Counted from the first letter of the stretch, positions 27,328 to 36,468 are shown. The stretch is 64,000 nucleotides of DNA from Prevotella lacticifex (GCF_019973375.1 NZ_BPTV01000002.1:228321-292320), one strand, 5' to 3'. Notes: a model not told the origin generated them from the letters alone. Made by a program: numbers and translations.

Positions 27328-28533
27328 ATGAAACAGATAAGACTATGGATGCTGGCCGCCATCCTCATTACCAGCGGCTCTACAATTCTCACCTCGTGCT
27401 CCAGCGAGGACGACCCGGTGACACCTCCGACCGACGAGGTGGAGGCGCAGTTGCAGCGGATGACGCTGCGCGAGAAGGTGGGGCAACTGTTCTATGTGCG
27501 CCCCGAGTGTCTCGACACCACCATCCACTTCAACCAGCCCAGCAGCGTCGACGGCAGTACGGACGACATCAGGGCCATCAAGTTGCAGGCCGTCAACGAG
27601 ACCATGCGCGGCGTGAACGAGAAATACCCCGTGGGCGGCGTCATCCTCTATGCCCACAACATCGAGGACGAGGCACAACTCAAGGCTTTCATCGCCCAGA
27701 TACGCACCCTTGGCGGCTCGCCGCTGCTCTGCATCGACGAGGAGGGAGGCCGCGTGGCCCGCATCGCCAACAACGGGAACTTCGCAGTGGAGAAGTTTGA
27801 GTCGATGGCGGCCATCGGTGCCACGGGCGATGCGCAGAATGCCTACCACTGCGGCAACACCATCGGCACCTATCTGCGCCGCTACGGCTTCGACATCGAC
27901 TTCGCCCCCGTGGCCGACGTGAACACCAACCCTGAGAACATCGTCATCGGTGCCCGTGCCTTCAGCGACAATCCCGAGGTGGCCGCGCCGATGGTCGTCA
28001 GCTATCTGCAGGGGCTGAAGGATGCCGGCGTGACGGGCTGCATCAAGCACTTCCCCGGCCACGGCGACACCAAGGCCGACACGCACTTCGGCTATGCGCA
28101 GAGCCTGAAGACGTGGGACGAGATGCTCTCCTGTGAGATGACGACCTTCAAGGCCAGCATCTCGTGGGGCGCGCAGTTGATTATGACGGCCCATATCGCC
28201 ACGCCCAACGTGACAGGCTCCGACATCCCCGCCACCATGTCGAGCATCATCCTGCAAGACAAACTACGCGGCGAACTGGGCTACCGGAACATCATCATCA
28301 CCGATGCCATGGAGATGGGAGCCATCACCCAGCAATACACCAATGCCGAGGCCGCCGTGGGTACGCTGCTGGCCGGTGCCGACATCGTGCTTGGCCCGCA
28401 GAACTTCGTTGATGCCTTCGATGCCGTCATCAAGGCCGTGGAGGACGGCACGCTCACCGAGGAGCGCATCAACCAGAGCGTGCGCCGCATCTTGCGGCTG
28501 AAGAAGCAGATAGGACACCAGACTCTACTCTGA
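27328..28533 (+). CDS. Family 3 beta-N-acetylhexosaminidase (NagZ-like) lipoprotein, copy 1
   Basis: Glycoside hydrolase family 3, 401 residues. After the shared signal peptide (lipobox LTSC) the catalytic barrel includes REKVGQLFYVRPE, LLCIDEEGGRVARI, the NagZ-type loop KHFPGHGDTKADTHFG (residues about 233-248, His/Asp general acid) and the nucleophile in ITDAMEMGAI (about 324). NagZ enzymes release N-acetylglucosamine from peptidoglycan fragments; a lipoprotein form would work in the periplasm. There is no second GH3 domain. Between about 27466 and 28130 the DNA is nearly identical to copy 2 (38395-39597), while the two ends differ, pointing to gene conversion. Confidence 0.9.
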   Translation: MKQIRLWMLAAILITSGSTILTSCSSEDDPVTPPTDEVEAQLQRMTLREKVGQLFYVRPECLDTTIHFNQPSSVDGSTDDIRAIKLQAVNETMRGVNEKYPVGGVILYAHNIEDEAQLKAFIAQIRTLGGSPLLCIDEEGGRVARIANNGNFAVEKFESMAAIGATGDAQNAYHCGNTIGTYLRRYGFDIDFAPVADVNTNPENIVIGARAFSDNPEVAAPMVVSYLQGLKDAGVTGCIKHFPGHGDTKADTHFGYAQSLKTWDEMLSCEMTTFKASISWGAQLIMTAHIATPNVTGSDIPATMSSIILQDKLRGELGYRNIIITDAMEMGAITQQYTNAEAAVGTLLAGADIVLGPQNFVDAFDAVIKAVEDGTLTEERINQSVRRILRLKKQIGHQTLL

Positions 28534-28569
28534 CAGTCAGAAATAATTAATATACATATAATAAAAGAA

Positions 28570-29064
28570 ATGAGAAAGACAAAGAAACTTTGGATGCTCG
28601 CCGCCATCCGACCATTGGTACTCACCATAGTCTTCTGCGGCGCAACAGTTGGCTTGACAGCCTGCGACAAGGCTAACGCCCAGAACGACAATCCCGCATC
28701 AGCGGTGAAGAGTGAGGAACTGATTCGCACCTCGCAGAGCTGGGACGGCGTGGAACTGCCCGACTATCTGCAGGGACGGCCCGAGCTGGTGGCTGTGAAG
28801 TATGAGTTCCCCGCCGGACAGAAACTGGGCTGGCACCACCACCCCGTGATGAACTACGGCATACTGGTGCAGGGCGAGCTGACCATCATCGGACAGGACG
28901 GCCGGGAGAATACGGTACACGAGGGCGAGGTGGTCGTGGAGATGGTGAACACCATCCACCACGGCGAGAACCGCGGCACGAAGCCCGTCATCCTCTACAT
29001 GTTCTATCTCTCGCAGGAGGGTCTGCCCCTTGCCGTGCAGCATCCGGAGATTCCGCTGGAGTAA
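28570..29064 (+). CDS. Cupin-domain lipoprotein, copy 1
   Basis: A 164-residue lipoprotein (signal peptide, lipobox LTAC) with a single cupin barrel: GWHHHPVMNYGILVQGELTI carries the metal-binding His cluster and NTIHHGENRGTKPVILYMFY the second motif. Cupins bind metals or small ligands; the substrate is unknown. From about 28590 onward the DNA is practically identical to copy 2 (39594-40085), whereas the first few codons differ. It lies between the family 3 hydrolase and the preA remnant. Confidence 0.85.
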   Translation: MRKTKKLWMLAAIRPLVLTIVFCGATVGLTACDKANAQNDNPASAVKSEELIRTSQSWDGVELPDYLQGRPELVAVKYEFPAGQKLGWHHHPVMNYGILVQGELTIIGQDGRENTVHEGEVVVEMVNTIHHGENRGTKPVILYMFYLSQEGLPLAVQHPEIPLE

Positions 29065-29082
29065 CCAGCACCCTAACGTCCA

Positions 29083-29459
29083 ATGATTATGATACATATT
29101 CATGAAGAGGCGGCACACTGCCTACTGTGCGAGGATGCTCCCTGCACGAAAGCGTGCGAGACTGGCGATGTGGCGCGGGCCATCCGTTCTATCAGGTTTG
29201 GCAACGATAAGTATGCCCTACGTTTTGTGGCGAACCCTACCGATGCCGACCTCCAGAGGGCAGAGGATGCCTGTATTCATTACGACCGGCCTATCCGTAT
29301 CCGTGAGATGCTGAACGCGGTCACCAGGCCATCACCTTCGACCACGACACCCGCCAGCCCTGTATCGTCGGCACGAAATGCGTAGGCTGTCACCTCTGCC
29401 GACTTGTCTGCCCGATGGGCGCCATCAGCCTGACCAAACGAATCAACAAAAAGAAATAA
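29083..29459 (+). pseudogene. preA-like gene destroyed by internal deletion (copy 1)
   Basis: The first 80 codons (through NAV) match the intact gene at 40128, including CLLCEDAPCTKAC. Sequence then jumps at GCGGTC (about 29317-29322) to the last 45 codons, encoding the CVGCHLCRLVCPMGAIS cluster. In the intact copy both junction points carry GCGGTC (40362-40367 and 41440-41445), so 1078 bp were lost between 6-bp repeats. The deletion is not a multiple of three; the frame continues as nonsense to a stop at 29385, leaving no catalytic domain. Confidence 0.93.
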
Positions 29460-29461
29460 CA

Positions 29462-31207
29462 ATGAACAAAACAAAGAAACTATGGATGCTCGCCACCATC
29501 CTCATCCTCTGCGGCACCACGGCGACGTTGGCATCGTGCTCGAAGGACGATGACAGCCCCGTCGTCACTCCGGCGGCGAAGGAATACTTCACGCAGTGGA
29601 ACCAGTGCGAGGCGCTGACTGCCCTGCAGGACTATGTACAGGACGTTACCAATGCCAACTCCCCCAATTATATCCAGGAGGAAGACCGCATCGCCACGTT
29701 CGACATGGACGGTACGTTTGTGGGCGAACTCTATCCCTCGTACTTCGAGTACAACCTGCTGGAATACCGCGCGCTGGACGACCCCGACTACGAGGCTCCG
29801 AAGGACGTGATGGAGACGGCACAGGAGATACGCGACTTCGTGCGCAACGGCAAGCCGCTGCCCGACCACTTCGACATGAAGCATGCCCTGGCCGCTGCCA
29901 AAGCTTACAGCGGCATGACGCTGGCCGAGTTTGATGCCTACGTGAAGGCCTACGCCCAGCAGCCTGCCAACGGTTTTTCGGGCATGACCTACGGACAGAG
30001 TTTCTTTAAACCCATGCTTCAGGTATTCGACTACCTTCGCGACAACGGTTTTACGTATTACGTTGTCTCTGGCTCCGACCGCTTCATCTGCCGCGCTTTG
30101 ACAGAGTCCATCGGCGTCCCGTCGAACCGCGTCATAGGCATGGACGTGAAACTGCATTCCACCAGTCAGGGCACCGAGGAGGGCGTCAACTACACGATGG
30201 GACGCGAGGAGGACCTTGTGCGCACCGACGAACTCATCATCAAGAACCTGAAGACGAACAAGGTGCTGCAGATCTCGCAGGAGATTGGCAAGGTGCCCGT
30301 CCTGTCGTTCGGCAACAGTGGTGGCGATGCCGCCATGCACAACTACGCATTAGGCAACCAGAAGTACAAGTCCGCCGCCTTCATGCTTATCGCCGACGAT
30401 GATGCGCGCGACCACGCCAACCGCGAAAAGGCGCTCTCCTTAGGCGAGCAGTGGCGCACGGCCGGCTACCACGTCATCTCCATGCACGACGACTTCAAGA
30501 CCATCTACGGCGATGGTGTCGTGAAGACAGATTTCACCTTTCCCGTTGACACTCGGGCCCTCACCGAGTGGCAGGCCGGGCGCACCGTCAGTCAGGCGGA
30601 TGTCGATGCTTTTGGCGGCATAGACAAGTGCTTTGCCGCTGAGCCCATTCCCGATGGTGTATGGGCACGGATGCAGGGCAAGACCTACAAGGAGAACCCC
30701 TACATCGGCCGCGACGACCTGCGCCACATCCGCGCCCTGCACTGGGATTACGACAATCAGATGCACGTCGGCGAGATGGTCTGCAACGCTCAGATTGCCG
30801 ACCGCGTCGTCAGCATCTTGCGTCAGCTCTTCGACGCCCAGTATCCCATCCAGCGGATGCTCCTGCCCGACGTATATGATGCAGATGACGAGACTCAGAT
30901 GCGCGACAACAACTCGTCGTGCTTCTGCTACCGCGCTGTCGCTGGAACCACCGTCCTGTCGAAGCATGCCCGCGGTCTGGCCGTCGACATTAACACGCTC
31001 TACAATCCCTATTACAAAGACCGCACCGACGGCACCCGTTACATCCAGCCCGCCACGGCTACCGACTACTGCGACCGCACGTGGGACTTCCCCTACAAGA
31101 TAGACCACGACGACCTCTGCTTCCGCCTCTTCACCGCCGCCGGCTTCGAGTGGGGCGGCGACTGGACATCGTGCAAGGACTACCAACATTTTGAGTTAAT
31201 TGAATAA
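29462..31207 (+). CDS. HAD phosphatase / M15 peptidase fusion lipoprotein, copy 1
   Basis: A 581-residue lipoprotein (shared signal peptide, lipobox LASC, start 29462). Residues about 40-360 form a haloacid-dehalogenase phosphatase: nucleophile motif FDMDGTFVGE, YYVVSGSDRF (motif II) and VLSFGNSGGDAAM (motif IV). Residues about 440-580 are an M15 D-alanyl-D-alanine carboxypeptidase/endopeptidase-like domain: SKHARGLAVDINTLYNPY (zinc His and Asp), FEWGGDW and the final QHFEL (third zinc ligand). Joining these two activities in one periplasmic protein is unusual; it could remove phosphate and trim a peptide from the same wall-derived ligand. The second copy at 41585 conserves all these motifs. 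Confidence 0.87.
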   Translation: MNKTKKLWMLATILILCGTTATLASCSKDDDSPVVTPAAKEYFTQWNQCEALTALQDYVQDVTNANSPNYIQEEDRIATFDMDGTFVGELYPSYFEYNLLEYRALDDPDYEAPKDVMETAQEIRDFVRNGKPLPDHFDMKHALAAAKAYSGMTLAEFDAYVKAYAQQPANGFSGMTYGQSFFKPMLQVFDYLRDNGFTYYVVSGSDRFICRALTESIGVPSNRVIGMDVKLHSTSQGTEEGVNYTMGREEDLVRTDELIIKNLKTNKVLQISQEIGKVPVLSFGNSGGDAAMHNYALGNQKYKSAAFMLIADDDARDHANREKALSLGEQWRTAGYHVISMHDDFKTIYGDGVVKTDFTFPVDTRALTEWQAGRTVSQADVDAFGGIDKCFAAEPIPDGVWARMQGKTYKENPYIGRDDLRHIRALHWDYDNQMHVGEMVCNAQIADRVVSILRQLFDAQYPIQRMLLPDVYDADDETQMRDNNSSCFCYRAVAGTTVLSKHARGLAVDINTLYNPYYKDRTDGTRYIQPATATDYCDRTWDFPYKIDHDDLCFRLFTAAGFEWGGDWTSCKDYQHFELIE

Positions 31208-31220
31208 ACTTTGAATAACT

Positions 31221-33623
31221 ATGAAACAAATGAAACTATGGATGCACGCCGCCATCCTGATCATCTGCGGCACTGTAAGCATGCAGGCTGAGACCCTGCG
31301 CGGCACCGTGAAAGACGCTATCACTGGCGAACCGCTGATTGGCGCTACGGTGAGGGTTGTAGAGCTTCAGGGAGCAGCTGCTGTGACCGATATCGATGGT
31401 AACTATCTGATTAATATCAGTCAGGGTGGACGTTACACCATCGAATCGACCTACATCGGCTACGAACCGAGTATGATGAAGGAAATACTGATTTCCGGCG
31501 TCAAGGAGGTGGTCTTGGACATCGCTTTGCGTGAGAACAGTACCGAACTGAAGGAAGTGGTGGTGCGCCCCCGTGTGAACAAGGAGTCAACAGTCAATCC
31601 TGCCGTACTGACTGGTGGAGTGATGCTCTCTATGGAGGAAGCCAGCCGTTTTGCGGGTGGTGCCAACGACCCTGCCCGATTGGTGATGGCCTTCGCTGGT
31701 GTGTCGGGTGAAGCTGATGGTAGTGGTCTCTCCATTCATGGCAATGCTCCGGAGCGTATGCAGTATCGCATAGAGGGTGTGGAGGTGTTTACACCTAACC
31801 ACTACAATGACATGTGGAATGCCGGCTACGGACTGATTAGCGGACTGAACTCTAACGTTATAGGCAACTCCGACTTCTTCACCTCCACCTTCAATGCCAA
31901 CTACTCAAATGCGCTGAGTGGTGTGTTCGACGTAAAGATGCGACCGGGTAACAACTCCAAACACGAAAACATCCTACAGCTGGGTTCGGCATTCGAGGAA
32001 CTGACATTAGAAGGTCCGCTCTCGAAGAAGAGCAATGCCAGCTATATCGTGAACTACCGCTATGGCTTCACTGCGCTCATCAGTCAGCTGGGGCTCGTTG
32101 ATACCGAAGGCGACCAACTCAACTTCCAGGACTTCTCATGGAAACTGAACCTGCCCACTAAGAAAGCTGGAACATTCTCTATCTTTGGACTGGCACTATT
32201 GGACAAGACACATACCGACCGTATCGATTTGAAGGATGTGCACTCGGCTTACGATGCCTCTAATTTCAATGGTGATATGACACAGTTGCTGGCTGGTATC
32301 TCACACAAGATTCACCTGGGTAACAAGTGGTCGTGGAACACCACAGCGGCTTACAATATGCAACATATCGGTGTAGATAATCTATACTATGGTTTGGAAC
32401 GCGATGCCAATGGAGTACTGAAGACCCCGCTGGCTTTTGAGGAGCCTGAGACGCAATACCTCTTCAGCAAGCAGAAGCAAAATGAAGACCGTCTGCTCTT
32501 CAATACAGAACTGTCGAAGCAGATAACAGGAAAATGGCTCACACAGTTCGGTGCCGAATACTCCCACCGTTTCTTCGACTTGAAATACAGCAGCGTGGAT
32601 TATCTCTATGCCGACCCCTCAACGATGAAGACCTACACCGATATGAAGGACGACACGGGTCTCGCCAGCGCTTTCTGGCAGAACCTCCTCACACTGAGCG
32701 ATAAGTTCAGTATGTCGCTGGGTGTAGCAGCCAACTACTTCGTACTCTCAGATGATGTTTCTGTTGAGCCACGCGCCAGCATGAAGTGGCAGCCCTACAA
32801 CGGTGGCAGCTTCTCACTGGGCTACGGTCTGCACTCAATGGTTGAGAAACTCGACACCTATTTCTATCGCGATGAAACTGGCCGACTGGTGAACAAAGAC
32901 CTCGGTCTGAGCAAGGCCCACCACCTGCAGTTTTCCTACTCCCATAAGTTCACAGACAACCTCAACCTGCGTCTGAACATGTTCTACCAGTATGGTTTCG
33001 ACACGCCTGTGGGTATCAATGGTAGCACCTACTGCGTCACCAACCGCTTCTATGCTTACACCGATGAACCGCTTGTGAATAAGGGCAACACCCGTAACTA
33101 CGGTGGAGACATCACGCTGGAGCACTATATGAGTCACGGCTTCTTTGGCCAAACCAACTTCTCGCTCTATAAATCACAGTACAGAGGCGTTGACAAGGTA
33201 TGGCGCAACCAGCTCTACGACCGTGGCTTCATGTTCAAGATCCTGGGTGGTAAGGAGTGGATGATTGGTAAGAACGTGCTTAATGTCAGCGCTAAGTACT
33301 CTATTCAGGGCGGTTTGCGCTACACACCTATCGATGTGGAGGCCATGCGTGCCAACGTAGCAGCCGGTATCATCAATGATGATCCTATCTATAAGGAGAA
33401 TGAGGCATTCTCTAAGCGCTTCAAGCCGACGAGCGTTGTCGACCTGACTGTGAGCTACAAAATCAACCGCCGCAAGGTGAGCCACACCATCGCCTTCGAG
33501 GGTCTGAACATCCTCGATGCTGAGGCTCCGCAATGGCAGCGCTACGACCTCGCCACTGGTGAGATCCGTACCGACAAGGCAGGTATCTCACTGCCTAACA
33601 TCTTCTATCGTCTCGACTTCTAA
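31221..33623 (+). CDS. TonB-dependent receptor-like outer-membrane protein
   Basis: An 800-residue outer-membrane transporter. The shared LWMHAAIL signal peptide ends near MQA; residues about 25-115 are the carboxypeptidase-regulatory-like domain typical of Bacteroidetes receptors (GTVKDAITGEPLIGATVRVV). A plug domain follows (about 130-260; LSIHGNAPERMQYRIEGVE) and the rest is a 22-strand-type barrel. There is no SusD-like gene next to it, so it is more like a siderophore- or peptide-type receptor than a SusC glycan importer. It stands directly after the fusion gene and before a broken cupin gene. Confidence 0.85.
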   Translation: MKQMKLWMHAAILIICGTVSMQAETLRGTVKDAITGEPLIGATVRVVELQGAAAVTDIDGNYLINISQGGRYTIESTYIGYEPSMMKEILISGVKEVVLDIALRENSTELKEVVVRPRVNKESTVNPAVLTGGVMLSMEEASRFAGGANDPARLVMAFAGVSGEADGSGLSIHGNAPERMQYRIEGVEVFTPNHYNDMWNAGYGLISGLNSNVIGNSDFFTSTFNANYSNALSGVFDVKMRPGNNSKHENILQLGSAFEELTLEGPLSKKSNASYIVNYRYGFTALISQLGLVDTEGDQLNFQDFSWKLNLPTKKAGTFSIFGLALLDKTHTDRIDLKDVHSAYDASNFNGDMTQLLAGISHKIHLGNKWSWNTTAAYNMQHIGVDNLYYGLERDANGVLKTPLAFEEPETQYLFSKQKQNEDRLLFNTELSKQITGKWLTQFGAEYSHRFFDLKYSSVDYLYADPSTMKTYTDMKDDTGLASAFWQNLLTLSDKFSMSLGVAANYFVLSDDVSVEPRASMKWQPYNGGSFSLGYGLHSMVEKLDTYFYRDETGRLVNKDLGLSKAHHLQFSYSHKFTDNLNLRLNMFYQYGFDTPVGINGSTYCVTNRFYAYTDEPLVNKGNTRNYGGDITLEHYMSHGFFGQTNFSLYKSQYRGVDKVWRNQLYDRGFMFKILGGKEWMIGKNVLNVSAKYSIQGGLRYTPIDVEAMRANVAAGIINDDPIYKENEAFSKRFKPTSVVDLTVSYKINRRKVSHTIAFEGLNILDAEAPQWQRYDLATGEIRTDKAGISLPNIFYRLDF

Positions 33624-33626
33624 TAA

Positions 33627-33849
33627 ATGAGAAAAACATTATGGCTTGCTGGTGCAGGGCGAACTGACCATCATCGGGCAGGACGGCAAGGAAAAAGTAG
33701 TGCATGAGGGCGAGGCCGTCGTCGAGATGGTGAACACCATCCACCACGGCGAGAACCGCGGCACGAAGCCCGTCATCCTCTACATGTTCTACCTCTCGCA
33801 GAAGGACATGCCGCTGGCTGTGCAGCATCCGGAGATACCGCTTGAGTAA
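33627..33849 (+). pseudogene. Truncated third cupin gene joined to a start-codon fragment
   Basis: An ATG (33627) with the first codons of a signal peptide (MRKTLW) is joined out of frame to the second half of the cupin gene (from LVQGELTIIGQDG to PEIPLE). The metal-binding HHH motif is gone; NTIHHGENRG remains. The match to the two intact cupins is roughly 85% in DNA, so it is an older third copy. A TTG at 33646 could start the 67-residue remainder, but half a barrel is unlikely to fold. Confidence 0.82.
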
Positions 33850-33852
33850 CGA

Positions 33853-34575
33853 ATGCAGACCAAAGGACTGAGCGGCAATGCGCTGAAGGTTATCGCCATC
33901 ATTGCCATGACGATAGACCATCTGGCCTGGGTGGGCATTGAGACCTACCAGCAGGCAGAGACGCCCATGCAGATTGGGCTGCACTGCATCGGACGGCTGA
34001 CGGCTCCGATGATGATATTCTTCGTGGCCGAGGGCTACTACCACACGCACGACTTCCGGTGCTACCTGCGCCGTCTGCTGATGCTGGCCGTGGTGAGCCA
34101 CTTCGCCTTCTGCTATTTCAACATGTCGGGCTTCAATCCGCTGGACAACCTGCTCTTCAATGCTACGAGCATCGCCTGGCCGCTCTTGTGGGGACTGATA
34201 CTGCTGAAGGTGTGGGACATGCCGCAGTTGGTACACTGGCATAAGGTAGCCATCACGCTACTGGCCTGTGCGCTCACCTTTACGTCCGACTGGAGTTGCG
34301 CCGCCCCGCTGGCCATCCTTATGATTGGGCGTAGCCGTGGCAACTTCTGCAAGCAGATGCTGTGGATGATGGTCATCATCACGGGCTATGCCGTCGCCTT
34401 CTTTGTCGTCCACAGCCAGACCTACGGCATGGTGCACATGGCCTGCTGGCTGGCGGTGCCGTTGCTGTCGCTCTACAACGGACAGCGAGGCCGCTGCCGC
34501 TGGCTCGGCAAGTTCTTCTACTATTACTACCCCGCCCACATGGCCCTCATCGGCCTGCTGGCAAGAATCATTTAG
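33853..34575 (+). CDS. TraX-like membrane acetylase family protein
   Basis: A 240-residue polytopic membrane protein starting MQTKGLSGNALKVIAIIAMTIDHLAW, the classical TraX beginning; further features are FGCIGRLTAPMMIFFVAEGYYHT-like sequence near residue 50 and the C-terminal FYYYYPAHMALIGLLARI, where the Pro-His pair is conserved. TraX acetylates F pilin in Escherichia coli; chromosomal relatives in Bacteroidales have unknown substrates. It begins three bases after the broken cupin and is away from the tra operon, so a conjugation role should not be assumed. Confidence 0.85.
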   Translation: MQTKGLSGNALKVIAIIAMTIDHLAWVGIETYQQAETPMQIGLHCIGRLTAPMMIFFVAEGYYHTHDFRCYLRRLLMLAVVSHFAFCYFNMSGFNPLDNLLFNATSIAWPLLWGLILLKVWDMPQLVHWHKVAITLLACALTFTSDWSCAAPLAILMIGRSRGNFCKQMLWMMVIITGYAVAFFVVHSQTYGMVHMACWLAVPLLSLYNGQRGRCRWLGKFFYYYYPAHMALIGLLARII

Positions 34576-34866
34576 GATATTAAACAAACAAAACTATGGA
34601 TGCTGGCCGCGATCCGAGCATCGGACGGACCAAAAAGAATCGCTTCGGCAGTCAGTCGGGCTGCCCGACGGAGCAAAAGGTAAGCAATCGGGGATTTCGG
34701 GCGAGCCGACGCGCCACCGACATCCATTCTGGTCATCGGCGGCAGACGGAATTCTTTCCAGTGCGCCAGCAGCATCAGGTTCGACGTGAACGATTTACCG
34801 CCCGAAGCATCCAAGAAATGAGACAAAGGAATTTATTCCATGTTTTAGTTCATAATGGAAAGAAAA
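34576..34866. other. Orphan signal-peptide cassette and unidentified repeat remnant
   Basis: At about 34589-34613 the shared cassette DNA (AAACTATGGATGCTGGCCGC) appears without a functional gene: in its frame it reads KLWMLAAIRASDGPKRIAS and stops after 34680. The following 150 bp has open frames on both strands but no family I can name. It seems to be what is left after a gene was removed from behind its signal sequence. Confidence 0.6.
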
Positions 34867-35943
34867 ATGAGAAAGATTTTAATGATGGTTGCAGTCGCCA
34901 TGATGACTGCAATGAGCGCCGTGGCGCAGAAGATTGAGGTGGTGGATGCCGACGGTCACGGCATCCCGCTGGTGAGCGTGTTGACCGAGGACGGAACCCT
35001 TATCGGCACCACCGACCTGAGCGGTGCGCTCAGCGACGTGAAGGGCAATGCGAAGGTGGCCCTGACCCACGTGGCCTACAAGCCGCAGATGGTCACCGTG
35101 GCCTCGCTCGTCGATGGAAAGGTGACGATGGAAGACTTGGACTACAGCCTCACCGAGGTGGTGGTCAAGCCCAAGCCCTACATCTACGTTGAGGCCCTCT
35201 ATCGCGTTTATGTCTATCGCAACGACTCGCTCTGCTACTTCATGAGCGGCATCATGCCCAATGCCTACAACGTGCAGAAGAAGAAACTGGAGCACGGCAG
35301 TTACTATCAGGCCCGTGCCGAATACTGCGCCAACTGGGGTGCCTCTACCACATGGGGTGCCAGGGCACAGGTGTATCATGCAGGAATGATTACAACCTTT
35401 CCTCTTGACGTGGTGGAACAGAAGATGAAAGACAGATATTTCATGTCGACCACGGTGAACAGTCCATCACGCTCCACCTACAGCAACGCAAAGGGTGTCA
35501 TCGGCTACCTCACCCGCAACAATGGACAGGTGCGCATGACCCTCGATGCAGGCAAGGAGCAGATGTATGCTAACGAGGTGAAGGGCGAGACAAAACTACT
35601 GGAAAAACGCCAGGAAATGGGCTATGAGTACCAGTTCGTCATAGCCTGGAAAGAGAACGAAGAGCGGACTACTGGCGTTGAGAACTTCCTGATGGACTCC
35701 AACCACTGGGAGTACAACGACAAGAAGGGTCACGTGAAATTCTTCGTCGAGACCTACGCCACCGACCACTACTATATGGACAAGGAGGAGTGGAACGCTC
35801 GCAAGAAGGCCATCAAGAAGGAGTACGGCGAGTCGATGACCCTCGACCAACTGGCCGAGTACGAGCGCCAGCACCACATCCCCTCCCTCTCGCCCGCCAC
35901 GCTCCAAGCCATCGGCAAACTGAAGAGCCAGTGGGGAAAGTAA
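34867..35943 (+). CDS. Secreted protein with carboxypeptidase-regulatory-like N-terminal domain
   Basis: A 358-residue exported protein. I start it at 34867 (MRKILMMVAVAMMTAMSAVAQ); an ATG four codons upstream is possible. Residues about 22-105 form a small beta domain with TTDLSGALSDVKGNAKVALTH-like pattern and the LTEVVVKPKPY exit seen before TonB plugs, but there is no barrel. The remaining 250 residues are unrecognised. The signal-peptide DNA is almost the same as in the next gene, a second shared cassette. It may be a periplasmic relative of receptor N-termini. Confidence 0.72.
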   Translation: MRKILMMVAVAMMTAMSAVAQKIEVVDADGHGIPLVSVLTEDGTLIGTTDLSGALSDVKGNAKVALTHVAYKPQMVTVASLVDGKVTMEDLDYSLTEVVVKPKPYIYVEALYRVYVYRNDSLCYFMSGIMPNAYNVQKKKLEHGSYYQARAEYCANWGASTTWGARAQVYHAGMITTFPLDVVEQKMKDRYFMSTTVNSPSRSTYSNAKGVIGYLTRNNGQVRMTLDAGKEQMYANEVKGETKLLEKRQEMGYEYQFVIAWKENEERTTGVENFLMDSNHWEYNDKKGHVKFFVETYATDHYYMDKEEWNARKKAIKKEYGESMTLDQLAEYERQHHIPSLSPATLQAIGKLKSQWGK

Positions 35944-35973
35944 GGTTAATTGATTCAAGTAAAACGCAGAATA

Positions 35974-36420
35974 ATGAGAAAGATTTTTGTATTGGCCGCA
36001 GTCGCCATGATGACTGCAATGAGTGCAATCGTGCTGACATCGTGCGGCAGCGACGATGACGATAACCAACTGAACAAGTGGCCTGCGGGCCAGTGGCTTT
36101 ACGAAGGCCAGTGGCTCGACTACAAGAACATCGATGCCGTGGCACTCGATGTGACCACCTATTCCGACGGCAGCGAGAAGGGCATCGACATCTACGCCCG
36201 CTCCGTGGCCGACGGCCTTTGGTACTTGTATCCATCGACCGACACCTACCTCATCGATGGCACCACCGGCACCGTGCACTTCGGCGGCAAGAAGTTCACC
36301 TATAAACTGACCGACACGACGCTCACCCTGACCATCGACGGCCAGCAGTACCCCTTCCGGCGCACCAGCGGCATCAAACCCGACGTCAACAACTTCCCGC
36401 CCTCAGCGCCTCGCAGCTAA
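35974..36420 (+). CDS. Small lipoprotein, lipocalin-like size
   Basis: A 148-residue lipoprotein (start 35974; lipobox VLTSC followed by GSDDDD, a surface-export type sequence). The body is beta-rich with WLYEGQWLDY and FGGKKFTYKLTDTTLTLTI, like small lipocalin/META-type ligand-binding proteins, but no family is certain. Its signal-peptide DNA matches that of the previous gene over about 25 bp. Confidence 0.68.
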   Translation: MRKIFVLAAVAMMTAMSAIVLTSCGSDDDDNQLNKWPAGQWLYEGQWLDYKNIDAVALDVTTYSDGSEKGIDIYARSVADGLWYLYPSTDTYLIDGTTGTVHFGGKKFTYKLTDTTLTLTIDGQQYPFRRTSGIKPDVNNFPPSAPRS

Positions 36421-36468
36421 CGGCCATCCAAGCATTGAAGAAGCATTACTAATCATATCATGTATAAG

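Noticed and set aside
33853..34575. TraX-like gene as part of the conjugation module
   Set aside because: It lies 20 kb from the tra genes, within the lipoprotein cluster and on the opposite strand; chromosomal TraX relatives are common.
34572..34826. Minus-strand frame with a GGKS-like string (DASGGKSFTSN)
   Set aside because: Too short for a P-loop protein, overlaps the antisense of the signal cassette and has no neighbours of use.
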